DNA of 64,000 nt, from positions 186,001 to 250,000 of the forward strand of contig JAXMBL010000005.1 in assembly GCA_046349915.1 (NCBI GenBank), given 5' to 3'. The notes beneath the pieces were generated by a model. It worked only from the letters and a program-made list of their open reading frames with translations, was not told where the DNA came from and did not search any database. Positions 9,175 through 18,698 of this stretch are shown here, piece by piece. The DNA is from CAIXSC01 sp046349915 (lineage in GTDB: Bacteria > Planctomycetota > Planctomycetia > Pirellulales > Pirellulaceae). The position numbers were made by a program, and so were the translations under genes. Position 1 is the first letter of the stretch. Every line of letters starts with the position of its first letter.

Positions 9175-10158
9175 TTACCAGGCGAGGTCCGAGCGCGGCG
9201 AGGTCGAGTACAGCGAGTCGAACTGGGCCGCAAGTTCGGCCGCGTGCGCGTCGAGACGTGGCGGGAGCACGATCTGTACTTCGACGAACAGATCGCCCGG
9301 TTCTCCCTTCGACGTCTTCACGCCGTGCCCTTTCACTCGCAGTCGTTTGCCACTGCTCGTCCCCGCGGGCACTTTGACCGCGATGGTTCCCCAGGGAGTC
9401 GGGACATCGACCTTGGCCCCTGATACGGCCTCGTTCAACGTCACTGGCAATCGCACGATCAGATCTTTGTCGCGTCGAGTGAACGCGGGATGGGGAGCGA
9501 TCTTGACGCTGAGCAACAAATCGCCCGGCATGCCGCCCCCAGGTTCGCCCTGGCCGCGCAAGCGAATGGTTTGACCTTCGCCCACTCCCTGAGGCACTCG
9601 CACGGCAATCGTCTCAGGAGCTTCCCCGGTGCGGTGCAGCTTGAGCGAAACTTCGCCCCCCAAAATCGCCGTGCGAAAAGGGATCTCAATCTCGTGCGCG
9701 ACGTCTTGGCCGCGATGCGCTGGCCTTCGACCACCTCGTCGCCCGCCACCGGCCGGCCCGCCGCCTCCAGCACCCGCGCCGCCTCCAAACTGGCGAAAGA
9801 TTTCGGCGAATGGATCTCCCTCGCCTCCCCCTCGACCACCGAAAAACTGGCTGAAGTCGATGTCGGGGCCCCCAGCGCCGGGCCCGCCCGCGCCCCCCGC
9901 GGTCCGCCACCCGCCGGGCGCGTCTCCTTCGGCCACCGCTTCAAACGCGCTCCCGTACTGGTCGTAGAGCTTACGCTTGGCCGGGTCATTCAGCACTTCG
10001 TACGCCCGTTGGACTTTCTGAAACGTCTCCTTGGCTCGCTTGTTCCCCTGGTTCATGTCCGGGTGATACTTGGCCGCCAACTTGCGATAGGCTTTCTGAA
10101 TTTCCTCTGACGATGCGTCGCGAGAAACCTTGAGGACGGAATAGAAATCTTCTTCCAT
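9175..10158 (-). CDS. J-domain co-chaperone of the CbpA/class B type (no zinc finger)
   Basis: The protein has 327 residues. The J-domain occupies about 4-70 (DFYSVLKVSRDASSEEI, then the HPD motif in KYHPDMNQ). A Gly/Ala-rich linker follows to about 165, then two beta-barrel substrate-binding domains (IPFRTAILGGEVSL, IRLRGQGEPG, GDLLLSVKIAPHPAFTRRDKDLI, VPAGTSSGKRLRVKGHG). The cysteine zinc-finger repeats of DnaJ itself are absent, so it belongs with CbpA-type J-proteins that stimulate DnaK ATPase and deliver clients. It is the first gene of a minus-strand cluster with rnpA and yidD (10-bp gap to rnpA). Confidence 0.92.
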   Translation of the reverse strand: MEEDFYSVLKVSRDASSEEIQKAYRKLAAKYHPDMNQGNKRAKETFQKVQRAYEVLNDPAKRKLYDQYGSAFEAVAEGDAPGGWRTAGGAGGPGAGGPDIDFSQFFGGRGGGEGDPFAEIFRQFGGGAGAGGGGPAGGGRRGGRRPAHRGQDVAHEIEIPFRTAILGGEVSLKLHRTGEAPETIAVRVPQGVGEGQTIRLRGQGEPGGGMPGDLLLSVKIAPHPAFTRRDKDLIVRLPVTLNEAVSGAKVDVPTPWGTIAVKVPAGTSSGKRLRVKGHGVKTSKGEPGDLFVEVQIVLPPRLDAHAAELAAQFDSLYSTSPRSDLAW

Positions 10159-10254
10159 GATGCCATTCGTTCAACGTAACGGGACCTGAAAACTGTTCGC
10201 CAACCTGCATTCTACGGCAGCCAAGCAAAAAAACTACCAGCAGACCCACTCCTT

Positions 10255-10281
10255 ATCCGTGTCATCGGTGTGATCCGTGGT
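10255..10281. repeat. Dispersed triple-nonamer repeat
   Basis: This block of three nonamers (ATCCGTGTC, ATCGGTGTG, ATCCGTGGT) is identical to 8295-8321, and the four bases before it (CCTT) are identical too. It lies between the J-protein start and the end of the WD40 gene. The rest of 10159-10335 shows nothing. Confidence 0.75.
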
Positions 10282-10335
10282 CGACCGACTCCCGTTTCTG
10301 ACACTCGTGAATTCGTCGAACCGCGCGCTGTCCCA

Positions 10336-13300
10336 CTAGCGAGCGGCCGGTGGGATGGTCACTCGCAGCACTCGGGGATCGCGAGTCCCCACGGCGAACT
10401 CGACGCCATCAGGCGAATAAGCCAACGAAAACGCCGGACTCGTCGGCAACTGTTGATGAAACAACACGCCGCCGCTTCCCACATCCCAAATCGCCAGATG
10501 GCCCGCGTAGTCGAGCGTCGCGAGCCGCGTGCCGGAGGGACTGAGCGCTAACCGATAGATCGTATCGGAATGCCCATCCACGGTTCGCGTCCGCAACAAC
10601 GAGGAACGCTGGAACGCCGACCATGAGCGAGCCGAGCCCGCGGCGAACAACTGGCTGCCGTCTCCCGAGTAAGCCACGGTGTGGATTTGGCCGGCGAGTC
10701 CCACGGTGATGCGTTGCATGGGTTTGCCCTCCAGGTCGCCGATCTGGATCGCCCCATCAGCGCCGGCACTCGCCCATTCCTTGCCGCTCGCCGCGAACGC
10801 GATCGCCTGAATCGCGCCAGGTTGGACCGAACCGGTCGCCGTAACCTTCCCCGTCGCGGCGTCGATCAACCGCACTTTGCGATCTGCTCCACCACTCGCC
10901 AACAGTTTACCGTCCGGGGAAAACGCGACCGAGTAGACGGGTAGAGCAGACTCGCCATCGGCGAAACGCGGCTCGCCGCTCGCCGTTCCCCAACCACGGA
11001 TCGCTTGGTCGGCGTGCGTCGAATAGAGCGTGCGTTGGTCCGCGGCCAGCGTCAAGCGAGTCGCTGGCGAAGCCGGGCCTTTCAGCTCGACGATCAACTT
11101 AAGTTCCGTCTTTTCTCCCTGCGTTTCCACTCGCCAATGCCGGATGATCTGGTCGGCGGTAGCGATGTAGGCCATGCGTCCATCGGCTGACAACTCCACG
11201 GCGGTAATGGCCGCGGGTTGCTTGAATTCACCCCGTGGTTTTCCGTCAGCCGCGTTCCACAGTCGAGCGACCGTGTCGTCGCCGGCGAGCGTCACTTGGC
11301 CGTTTCCGCTGAGTGCTACGAAGCGAGTGGCAGTGGTCGCGCCGGCCAGAGTTCGCAGTGGTTGCAAATTATTCGCGTCCCAGATGCGGACCAGCTTATC
11401 CGCACCGCTGGTCACGAGGGTCTTACCGTCGAGGGACGAACGCATCTCGAGCATCGCGCCCTCATGCGCCTTGTGGGCGATCACGTCGGCGCCTTCCCAC
11501 CGCATGACCGTCTTGTCCGTGCTGGTCGTCACGAACTTCTCTGCCTCCGCCAAAAAGGCCACGGACGTCACTGGGCCCGCTTGACCTGCCCAGCGTCTCA
11601 ATTCTCGCGAAAAGTCGGCCGCGGGCGGCATGTTGGGCGGCGTCGCCGTGGGTGCGATTTGCCACAATCGAGGTTGTGCGTCATCCGAGGCGGTCAACAG
11701 GCGGTCTCCCGCCGGGTTCCACTGCAGCGATCGAACCAAGTGCGGCGCCGCCCACGCCCCCTCGACGGCCAACGTCGCGGGCATGGGTGGATTCGCGGGC
11801 GGAGTTGGGGCGGCTGGCATCCCTACGAGCGCTGCGAGGGACCACACGCGAATTTGATTGTCGGCGCAGGCCGCGGCAACTCGTTTGCTATCGCGAGTCA
11901 CCGCGATGGCGCCAACGGCCACGGGACTTCCCGCGCAAACGGCTCGTAATTCGCCGGTCGCCGCATTCCAGATTCGAATCGACTTGTCTTGTCCGGAAGT
12001 CAGCAAGAGTCGTCCGTCGTCGGCATACGCTACCGCCGCCAGCGCCCCCTGTTCGCACGCCCAGGCTCGGCGGCACGCCGGCTTCACTCCATGCAGTTGA
12101 TGATCGGCGGCGGCCCACACCGTGACGCCGTCGGCGTCGGTCGCCAAGTCGGTTGCGATCCCAGCCAGGGGCAAGTCTTCCAGCAGCCACCATGGCTTCT
12201 CGCCGTACACGCGCAAGCGAGAATCGCCGCCCGCGACGGCCAGCCTGCCGTCGGCCAACCACGTCAGTCCAGTCACTCCCGTGGGAGTTTGAATCTGCGC
12301 GGCCGGTTGCGCTTCACTGACATTCCACAGCAAGACGTTCGCGTACGGGACCGCCACTTGACCTGCCACCGCCAGCATGGCGCCGTCGGGTCGGATCGCC
12401 AACTGAGTGGGCGGGACCGGATAGCCGTTCAGCGAGCGGATCAGTTTGCCCGTCCGATCCCAAATCTTGATCACGCGGTCCTCGCCGCAGGTCGCCAGTT
12501 GCTTTCCATCAGGGAACCAAGCGGCGACGAGTACTTTGCCCGCGTCGGCCAACCACTGCGTGGGCGTTTGGAGCGATTGAAGGCGGACACCGAGTTCGGG
12601 GCCGGTCCAAAGCAGTTTATGGGATGCGTTGAGGGCGATGGACGAGACAACTCCACCGGCGGGCGCATGGAGCGTTTCACGTCCCGAAACGAAATCGAAC
12701 ACGCGCAGGACGTGGTCGTCTCCCAGCACGGCGAAATGAGAACTGCCCGGCGCCGTGGATAAATGCTTGAGTGGGGCGGGCAAGGCGACGGCCGAGACGA
12801 CCGCGGCGTCCGCGAAATTCCACACTCGCACCGTCTTGTCGACTCCGATGGCGACCACGCGCGTGCCATCGGACGAAACGGCGACGCCTGTCACGGCCTC
12901 GGCGGCGCCGCCAAACGATCGCACCGCGGCGCCGTTGGCGATCGTCCATTGACGCACGGTTTTATCGACTCCGCCCGAAAGCAGACTTGCCCCGTCGCTG
13001 GAAAACGCACAACTGGTCGCGGCGCCCGCGTGCCCCGTCATTACTCGTTCCAACCGCGGCTGCCGCAGAGTCCATTCTCCTTCGGCGTCCAACAAGACAT
13101 ACGGCGCCGACGTTGATCCGGCCGGCGGCGCAACCACGGCCACGCTGGTTGCCGAAGAATGTCCAGGACCGGACTCCAACAGTTTTCCCGTCGCCACCGC
13201 GTACGTGGAGATTCGTCCCATGCCCGCGACAAGTACTCGCGCCAGGTCCCACGAATAGGCGACCTGCGTGGCGGGGGCGGCGAGCGGCGTTTTCCGCTCT

Positions 13301-16300
13301 AACTGACCGTTGGCGACTTGCCAGAAAACCAATTGATTGTCGCGAGTGATAGCGGCGAGCTGCGCGCCGTCGCGTCGCAACGCCATGCTGACCACATCGA
13401 ACTCGCCGCCTTGCATGGCCACGACAGGCTTGCCGAGCAAGTCATGCACCTTGATCGTCTTGTCGGCGCTGGCCGTCACGACATGCTGGCCGTTCGGCGA
13501 CCACGCCATGGCGGTGATCGCGGCGGCATGAGCGGGGAAGGCGGCGACCGACTGAACCGCGAGACGGCGTATTTCGCCTTCGGCTCCCGCCGCCACGATC
13601 GTAACGTTGTCGGCGCCCCAAGCCGCCGTCGCGACGGGCGTGTCGATGGCGAACGCCGCCGGAGGCGTCTTCGCCGGATAACTCTGCCATACTCGTCCCA
13701 ACATAGCATCGACGACGCGAGTCGAGCCGTCGGCCAGCGTGACGGCCAACCGCAGTCCATCGCGCGAAACGCGCACGCTGAGCGGCGCCGTAGGCTGGGG
13801 ATGAGTGGCGACCAGTTGTCCGTCCGCCAGATTCCAAACTCGCAGCTGTTTATCGAGCGACGTGGCGTAGACCTTGGTTCCATCGGGACTGATGGCCACG
13901 GCTGTTACGGCGTCGCCGCAGCCTGCCAGCGTGCGTATCGCCGCACCGCTGGTCACATTCCACAGGGTCACTGATTTGTCTCGAGAACCGACCGCCACTG
14001 TCGTCGCATCGTTGGAAAACGCCACGCTGGTGAGCGGTTGATTGCCGAGGGAGATCTTGCGCACCGCCAGCAAGCGAGCGATTCGCACCTTGTGATCGTC
14101 GCTTCCCACGACGACCGATTTGCCATCAGGGGCAAAAGCAATCCCGCTCGGCGCGCCTGGCCCCAAATCGAACTGATCGACCGGCTCGCCCGCGGTCGCC
14201 GCCCACACTCGGATGGATCCGTCGGCGAATGTCGCGGCAAACTTCTGCGAATCGGCGGACCAAGCCGACGCTCGAGCAACGCTCGGCAAGTTCGCGATCA
14301 CCGGCCCGGCGGCGCCGCCCGCGAGCGTCACGAGACGCAGCGACTTATCGCGACCGGCGATCAACGCGGTCTTCCCATCGCCGGAGACAGCAAGCGATTC
14401 GATGGGAGCGCCTGCGGCAAAGGTGGCGAGCGGCTTTCGGTCCGCCCATTGCCAGGTCTTCAACGAGCCATCGGCGTGCGCGGTGACGATGGTTTGCGTG
14501 GCGGCGACCAACGCAAGTCCCGTCAGCGGTGCGCCGCTGGCCAACGTCGCAGTTTCCTTCTTCTCGGTCACATTCCAGAACTTGACGTTTCCATCCGCCG
14601 TGGCGGAGACCAACGTGCCGTCGGACGACCAAGCCAGGGCCGTCACTGCCGCCGCTCCGCTTTCGAGGACGGCGGTCTGTTGCCCATCCGCCAGATTCCA
14701 GACGCGGATACGTTGCGCCGCGTCGACGGTCGCCAGCCATTGGCTATCCGCTTTCCAACTTAGCGCTCGCACCGGCATATCATGAGCCAAAGTCCAGCCT
14801 GGCGCACCATCTCCGAGGTTCCACAGGCGCACGGTCTTGTCGGCGCCCACCGTCGCGATCTGCTGACCATTCGGTCCCGCGGCCAACAGTTCCACGGCGC
14901 CAGTATGTCCGACTAACACGCGAGGAGGCGTTGGAGTGTCCCAAACACGCAGCGCCCCATCGTCGCCCACGGATACCCAGGGAGCAGGGCGGGGCGGGAA
15001 TGCGATGGCTCGAGCCGCTCCTTGGTGTCCGTGCAGGCGCACCGCCAGCACACCATCGGTCGCACCACGTACCGAGACACCGCCGTTGGCATCCGTCGAG
15101 CCCAACACGGTTTGGTCCGCGGAGACCGCCAGCGACGTAATGGCCCCAGGTGGTAAGTCGACTTCGAACAGTCGCTTCTCGGTGGCCGTCTCCGCGGCGA
15201 CAAGTCCCGGCTTACCAGCCGCGACGAACAGCCGACTGCCGTCGACCGACGTCGCGAGCGCCGTGGGCTTTCCCATCAGCTTCGCCACCGACTGAGGAGC
15301 AACCACCGGCAGTTGCCACACTCGCACCCAACCATCGACGCCTGCCGAGGCGACTTGGCTTCCGCCAGGGTGGTAACTGACGCCGGTCGCTTCGCCATCG
15401 TGAGCCGCCACGCGCGCTTGAGGCGCTCCCATGCCGGCGCTCACCAGATGCAGGCCGCCCTCGACATCACCCGCAGCGAATTCGCCGCCATCGGGGCGGA
15501 TGGCCAGAGTTCTGGGACGCGCGCCGAGATCGACGTCGGGCCGCAGCGGCTTTTGATCGGCCCAGGCGAGCCACGAGACGGCGCCTCGCGAGTTGGCCGC
15601 GACCAAGGATTGTCCGTCGGCCGAGTTGGCGACTGGCAACAATGGCAACATTGCTTTGTCCGCGGCCGCTTTTTCGGCAGCGGCTTTGTCGGGTTTCGCC
15701 GGAGCGTTAGCCATGGGGCCGTCCGCCGGCCTCAGCACTTTGATCTGCGGGTCTCGGCGCCAGAGCCGTACTTCGCCATCGGCCGAGGTGGTTGCCAACA
15801 GTGGGTCGCGCGGATGAAGTGCGACCGAGGTCACGGCATCGCTGCCGCCGGTCAAACAGTCGAGCGGAGTGCCGGCAGGCAACTTCCACGCTCGCACTTG
15901 TCCCGCTTGGTCCGACACCCACACCTCGGCGCCGCCAGCGGCCAATTGCAGCGAAGTGAGCGGCGACTTGGCGACGGACGGCCACTGATGCAGTACCTTC
16001 TTCGCCGCGATGTCCCATACGACGACGGTCCCATCCGCCTGACCCGCAACCAGGATCTTTCCATCGTCGGCGAGCGCCACTTGGGACACGGGTGCGGGCA
16101 AACCTGCGAGGCTCTCGATCGGCGGAGGCGGTCCCTCCCACAGTTTGGCACAACCATCGGCGCCGACGGTGAGCCAACCTTTGCCCTGGGGATCACGAGC
16201 CACCGCCGTGACGCCGCCCAGGTGCGCGCCCCACGTTCCCGCGAGAGCCCCGCCGTCGATCGTCCAAGCCGTCAAATCGCCCGCGGTATCTCCCAGGACC

Positions 16301-17601
16301 ATGAAGCGATTGTCGCCCGATGGCGCCAGCGGCCCCGGAGTCGCCGGTAACTTGTCGAACACTTGCGCCTGCTTGCCGTCGGCTGTCAGCCATCGCCGCA
16401 GAGTCTTGTCGGCCGACAGCGTCCACAGCGACTTGCCATCGGCGGACAAGGCGACTCGCTGCAAAGGCTGAGTGTGGCCGGTAATCACCCGCCGCGTTTC
16501 GGGTTGCTCCCACAATCGCGTCAGTCCATCAGTTCCCACGGTGGCGAAGCGGGATGACTTCGGCGGGCTCGCCACGCCGGTGACAACGCCGATGTGAGCG
16601 CTCGCGTGCATGCGAGTGGCGCCGTCAGCGACCGACCACACCTTGACTTGACTCTGCTCGGAGACCGCAATCACACTCGTCGAATCGCCGGTGGCTGTAA
16701 TCTGAGTAATCCGGCCAATCCCGTCCGTGAGGGTGCGTTGTGGCTTGCCATCTGCTGCCTGATAAATAATGACTTGGCCATCGAGCGAACCGCTGGCGAA
16801 CCATTGACCATTCGCCGCAACCGCGAGACTCACCGCTTGGTCATTGTGTGTGCCGAGCGTCTGCGGCGGAGTTGGCGGCCACCGCAGACGTCGCAACCAG
16901 CCATCCTGTCCCGCCACGAACACCTGCTGTCCGTCGGGCGTCGCCACAAGAGCGGCGGAGGGAGGCGCCAACAACGTCCCCGTAAGTTGCGCGTCCGCCA
17001 ACTTCCATGAGCGCACACCGCCGTCCGCTCCCACGGCGAACACCATTCCCTGCGATTCGACAAAACTCGCTCCCGCGACCGGCGCTGGCGAACCAGGAAA
17101 ATCGCGCACGCCCGCCTTGGTTTGGCTATCCCACCAACGCACCACTCCCCCCGCATCGCTGGTAAGCACGTAGCGTCCATCTTGAGAGGCGGCCAACGAC
17201 GTGGCTTGGGCAGGGAGCCCACCCCACTCGACGAGTGGAAAGGGGCGAGCTAAATCGAACAGCCGTACCGCGACATCCATTCCCCCGGTGGCGTAGCCTC
17301 CACCCTGGGGCGATAGGGCGAGCGTCAGGAGCGCTTTGTCGCTGACTTTGGTGGTGGAGATCAGTGCGCCCGTGGTGCGATCCCAAGTGCGGACGGTTCC
17401 ATCGACGCCGGCGCTGAGCAGCAGTCGACCATCGGGCGTGTAGCCAACTCCATAGACGGGCGCCGAGTGCCCTTCGAGGAATTTGATCTGCGGCTCGGGC
17501 ATTTGAGCCGCCACGTCGCGCTGCAGGCCGAATCCGCCTAGCACCCAGGCGAACCACCCAACAACGCACCAACGCATCCACTTCCGCACATATCGCGACA
17601 T
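10336..17601 (-). CDS. Giant exported WD40-repeat protein
   Basis: The protein has 2421 residues. I use the ATG at 17601, which has a GAGGAG about 8 nt upstream and opens a signal-peptide-like stretch (RKWMRWCVVGWFAWVLGGFG, cleavage likely after VAAQ); the longer frame adds 25 residues with no such features. Nearly all of the rest is WD40-type repeats of about 40 residues (VTSVAFSPDG, xxADKTVRLWN, VRIWD patterns), enough for several beta-propellers in series. One low-complexity Ala/Lys segment (KPDKAAAEKAAADK) lies about a quarter of the way in. No enzyme domain was seen. The protein is probably extracytoplasmic and scaffolding. It is divergent from the metal-importer operon across a 143-bp promoter region. 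Confidence 0.93.
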   Translation of the reverse strand: MSRYVRKWMRWCVVGWFAWVLGGFGLQRDVAAQMPEPQIKFLEGHSAPVYGVGYTPDGRLLLSAGVDGTVRTWDRTTGALISTTKVSDKALLTLALSPQGGGYATGGMDVAVRLFDLARPFPLVEWGGLPAQATSLAASQDGRYVLTSDAGGVVRWWDSQTKAGVRDFPGSPAPVAGASFVESQGMVFAVGADGGVRSWKLADAQLTGTLLAPPSAALVATPDGQQVFVAGQDGWLRRLRWPPTPPQTLGTHNDQAVSLAVAANGQWFASGSLDGQVIIYQAADGKPQRTLTDGIGRITQITATGDSTSVIAVSEQSQVKVWSVADGATRMHASAHIGVVTGVASPPKSSRFATVGTDGLTRLWEQPETRRVITGHTQPLQRVALSADGKSLWTLSADKTLRRWLTADGKQAQVFDKLPATPGPLAPSGDNRFMVLGDTAGDLTAWTIDGGALAGTWGAHLGGVTAVARDPQGKGWLTVGADGCAKLWEGPPPPIESLAGLPAPVSQVALADDGKILVAGQADGTVVVWDIAAKKVLHQWPSVAKSPLTSLQLAAGGAEVWVSDQAGQVRAWKLPAGTPLDCLTGGSDAVTSVALHPRDPLLATTSADGEVRLWRRDPQIKVLRPADGPMANAPAKPDKAAAEKAAADKAMLPLLPVANSADGQSLVAANSRGAVSWLAWADQKPLRPDVDLGARPRTLAIRPDGGEFAAGDVEGGLHLVSAGMGAPQARVAAHDGEATGVSYHPGGSQVASAGVDGWVRVWQLPVVAPQSVAKLMGKPTALATSVDGSRLFVAAGKPGLVAAETATEKRLFEVDLPPGAITSLAVSADQTVLGSTDANGGVSVRGATDGVLAVRLHGHQGAARAIAFPPRPAPWVSVGDDGALRVWDTPTPPRVLVGHTGAVELLAAGPNGQQIATVGADKTVRLWNLGDGAPGWTLAHDMPVRALSWKADSQWLATVDAAQRIRVWNLADGQQTAVLESGAAAVTALAWSSDGTLVSATADGNVKFWNVTEKKETATLASGAPLTGLALVAATQTIVTAHADGSLKTWQWADRKPLATFAAGAPIESLAVSGDGKTALIAGRDKSLRLVTLAGGAAGPVIANLPSVARASAWSADSQKFAATFADGSIRVWAATAGEPVDQFDLGPGAPSGIAFAPDGKSVVVGSDDHKVRIARLLAVRKISLGNQPLTSVAFSNDATTVAVGSRDKSVTLWNVTSGAAIRTLAGCGDAVTAVAISPDGTKVYATSLDKQLRVWNLADGQLVATHPQPTAPLSVRVSRDGLRLAVTLADGSTRVVDAMLGRVWQSYPAKTPPAAFAIDTPVATAAWGADNVTIVAAGAEGEIRRLAVQSVAAFPAHAAAITAMAWSPNGQHVVTASADKTIKVHDLLGKPVVAMQGGEFDVVSMALRRDGAQLAAITRDNQLVFWQVANGQLERKTPLAAPATQVAYSWDLARVLVAGMGRISTYAVATGKLLESGPGHSSATSVAVVAPPAGSTSAPYVLLDAEGEWTLRQPRLERVMTGHAGAATSCAFSSDGASLLSGGVDKTVRQWTIANGAAVRSFGGAAEAVTGVAVSSDGTRVVAIGVDKTVRVWNFADAAVVSAVALPAPLKHLSTAPGSSHFAVLGDDHVLRVFDFVSGRETLHAPAGGVVSSIALNASHKLLWTGPELGVRLQSLQTPTQWLADAGKVLVAAWFPDGKQLATCGEDRVIKIWDRTGKLIRSLNGYPVPPTQLAIRPDGAMLAVAGQVAVPYANVLLWNVSEAQPAAQIQTPTGVTGLTWLADGRLAVAGGDSRLRVYGEKPWWLLEDLPLAGIATDLATDADGVTVWAAADHQLHGVKPACRRAWACEQGALAAVAYADDGRLLLTSGQDKSIRIWNAATGELRAVCAGSPVAVGAIAVTRDSKRVAAACADNQIRVWSLAALVGMPAAPTPPANPPMPATLAVEGAWAAPHLVRSLQWNPAGDRLLTASDDAQPRLWQIAPTATPPNMPPAADFSRELRRWAGQAGPVTSVAFLAEAEKFVTTSTDKTVMRWEGADVIAHKAHEGAMLEMRSSLDGKTLVTSGADKLVRIWDANNLQPLRTLAGATTATRFVALSGNGQVTLAGDDTVARLWNAADGKPRGEFKQPAAITAVELSADGRMAYIATADQIIRHWRVETQGEKTELKLIVELKGPASPATRLTLAADQRTLYSTHADQAIRGWGTASGEPRFADGESALPVYSVAFSPDGKLLASGGADRKVRLIDAATGKVTATGSVQPGAIQAIAFAASGKEWASAGADGAIQIGDLEGKPMQRITVGLAGQIHTVAYSGDGSQLFAAGSARSWSAFQRSSLLRTRTVDGHSDTIYRLALSPSGTRLATLDYAGHLAIWDVGSGGVLFHQQLPTSPAFSLAYSPDGVEFAVGTRDPRVLRVTIPPAAR

Positions 17602-17623
17602 ATTGGCTGCTCCTCGTGCGGAG

Positions 17624-17671
17624 AAGTATCGTTGACTGCGGAGCAAGTCGCAAGCAAGGCACGCGATACTT
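17624..17671. promoter_or_regulatory. 8-bp inverted repeat shared by two divergent promoters
   Basis: AAGTATCG (17624-17631) and CGATACTT (17664-17671) are exact reverse complements 32 bp apart. The left arm overlaps the candidate -10 of the WD40 gene and the right arm overlaps the first two bases of the TTGACA -35 of the metal-importer operon. Such placement fits a two-site operator for a repressor acting on both promoters. This is inference from position only. Confidence 0.4.
17625..17653 (-). promoter_or_regulatory. Candidate promoter of the WD40 gene
   Basis: On the minus strand TTGCGA (complement of 17648-17653) is separated by 17 bp from GATACT (complement of 17625-17630), placing a start point about 35 bp upstream of the GAGGAG ribosome binding site's ATG. 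The match to sigma-70 consensus is moderate. Confidence 0.4.
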
Positions 17672-17699
17672 GACATGGCTTCCCGAGACTCGCTATGAT
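17670..17699 (+). promoter_or_regulatory. Strong sigma-70-like promoter of the metal-importer operon
   Basis: A perfect TTGACA (17670-17675), an 18-bp spacer and TATGAT (17694-17699, five of six matches to TATAAT) lie 46 bp upstream of the ATG at 17745. It is one of the clearest promoters in the window and implies constitutive strength unless it is repressed. Confidence 0.7.
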
Positions 17700-17744
17700 T
17701 TTAGAACAATCAAAACGCTATTTTCCCGCCACCGAAACTTCGTC

Positions 17745-18698
17745 ATGCCTCTGCTTCGCCCGCTGCTGGCCCTCTCATTCGCCACACTCGTATTCGGGAT
17801 AGTGGGAGGCTACGCCTGGGTGAGTCGCACGACTCGTCCTGTCGCCACCGACAGCGAGGCCTTGCCCGAAGCGGGTCGTCGGCTGCGGCTGGTTTGCTCC
17901 ACCACGCAAGTCGCGGACTTTGCGCGACAGGTCGTGGGAGATCGTTGGGAAGTGCACAGCGTGTTGGCGCCGGGCCAGGATCCTCACCTGTACGAGATTA
18001 AGACGGGCGATGCCGCCTTGGTGGCGTCCGCCGACTTGTGTGCTGAAAACGGCTGGCACCTGGAGGGCCGTGAGTGGATGGCCCACTTGGCTCGTCAATC
18101 CAATAAGCCGCTCGTCACCTGCGTGACTGGCGTTGAGCCGTTGCGAGTGGAGGGCGAAGTGGGACGTGATCCGCACGCGTGGTTGACGGCGGCGAACGCG
18201 CAGATTTACGTACGGAACATCTTGCATGCGGTCTGCGAGCGCGACCCTAGCCATCGAGCAGAATACGAAGCTCGAGTTGCTCTCTACCTGGAACAGCTTG
18301 AACAACTAGACGCTTGGATTCGACGTCAGGTGGCTTTAATTCCCGCTCAGCAGCGAGTGTTAGTGACGAGTCACGACGCGTTTCACTATTTTTGCGGAGA
18401 GTATGGATTTCGAGCGGCGGCGCCCACGGGCTGGTCGACCGGCGAAGAAATTGGCGGCGGAGCGACTCCGGAGCGACGGCGCGCGGTGGTGGAATCGATC
18501 AAGAAATTCGGAGTGAAGGCGATCTTTGTGGAAACGAGCGTCAATCCCAAGGCGGTGCGAGCGATCGCGGAAGATGCCGGCGTACGGATCGGCGGCGAAC
18601 TCTATTCGGACTCGATGGGCCCCGCGGGCACGGCCGGCGAGTCGTATTTGGGAATGATGCGTGAGAACACCCTGACGATCGTCGAGGCGCTGCGATGA
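17745..18698 (+). CDS. Metal (Mn/Zn) ABC transporter substrate-binding protein, TroA/ZnuA family
   Basis: The protein has 317 residues. An N-terminal hydrophobic segment (about 3-30) is a signal or membrane anchor. The cluster A-I fold is supported by LVCSTTQVADFARQVVGDRW, the first metal histidine in GQDPHLYE, the second in GRDPHAWL, the HDAFHYF segment, and the C-terminal IFVETSVNPKAVRAIAEDAG. There is no His-rich loop of the kind common in Zn-specific ZnuA, which together with the operon partners leans towards Mn, though zinc is possible. The gene ends in a 4-bp ATGA overlap with the ATPase gene. I chose ATG 17745 because it begins the hydrophobic segment and lies just downstream of the promoter. 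Confidence 0.9.
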   Translation: MPLLRPLLALSFATLVFGIVGGYAWVSRTTRPVATDSEALPEAGRRLRLVCSTTQVADFARQVVGDRWEVHSVLAPGQDPHLYEIKTGDAALVASADLCAENGWHLEGREWMAHLARQSNKPLVTCVTGVEPLRVEGEVGRDPHAWLTAANAQIYVRNILHAVCERDPSHRAEYEARVALYLEQLEQLDAWIRRQVALIPAQQRVLVTSHDAFHYFCGEYGFRAAAPTGWSTGEEIGGGATPERRRAVVESIKKFGVKAIFVETSVNPKAVRAIAEDAGVRIGGELYSDSMGPAGTAGESYLGMMRENTLTIVEALR

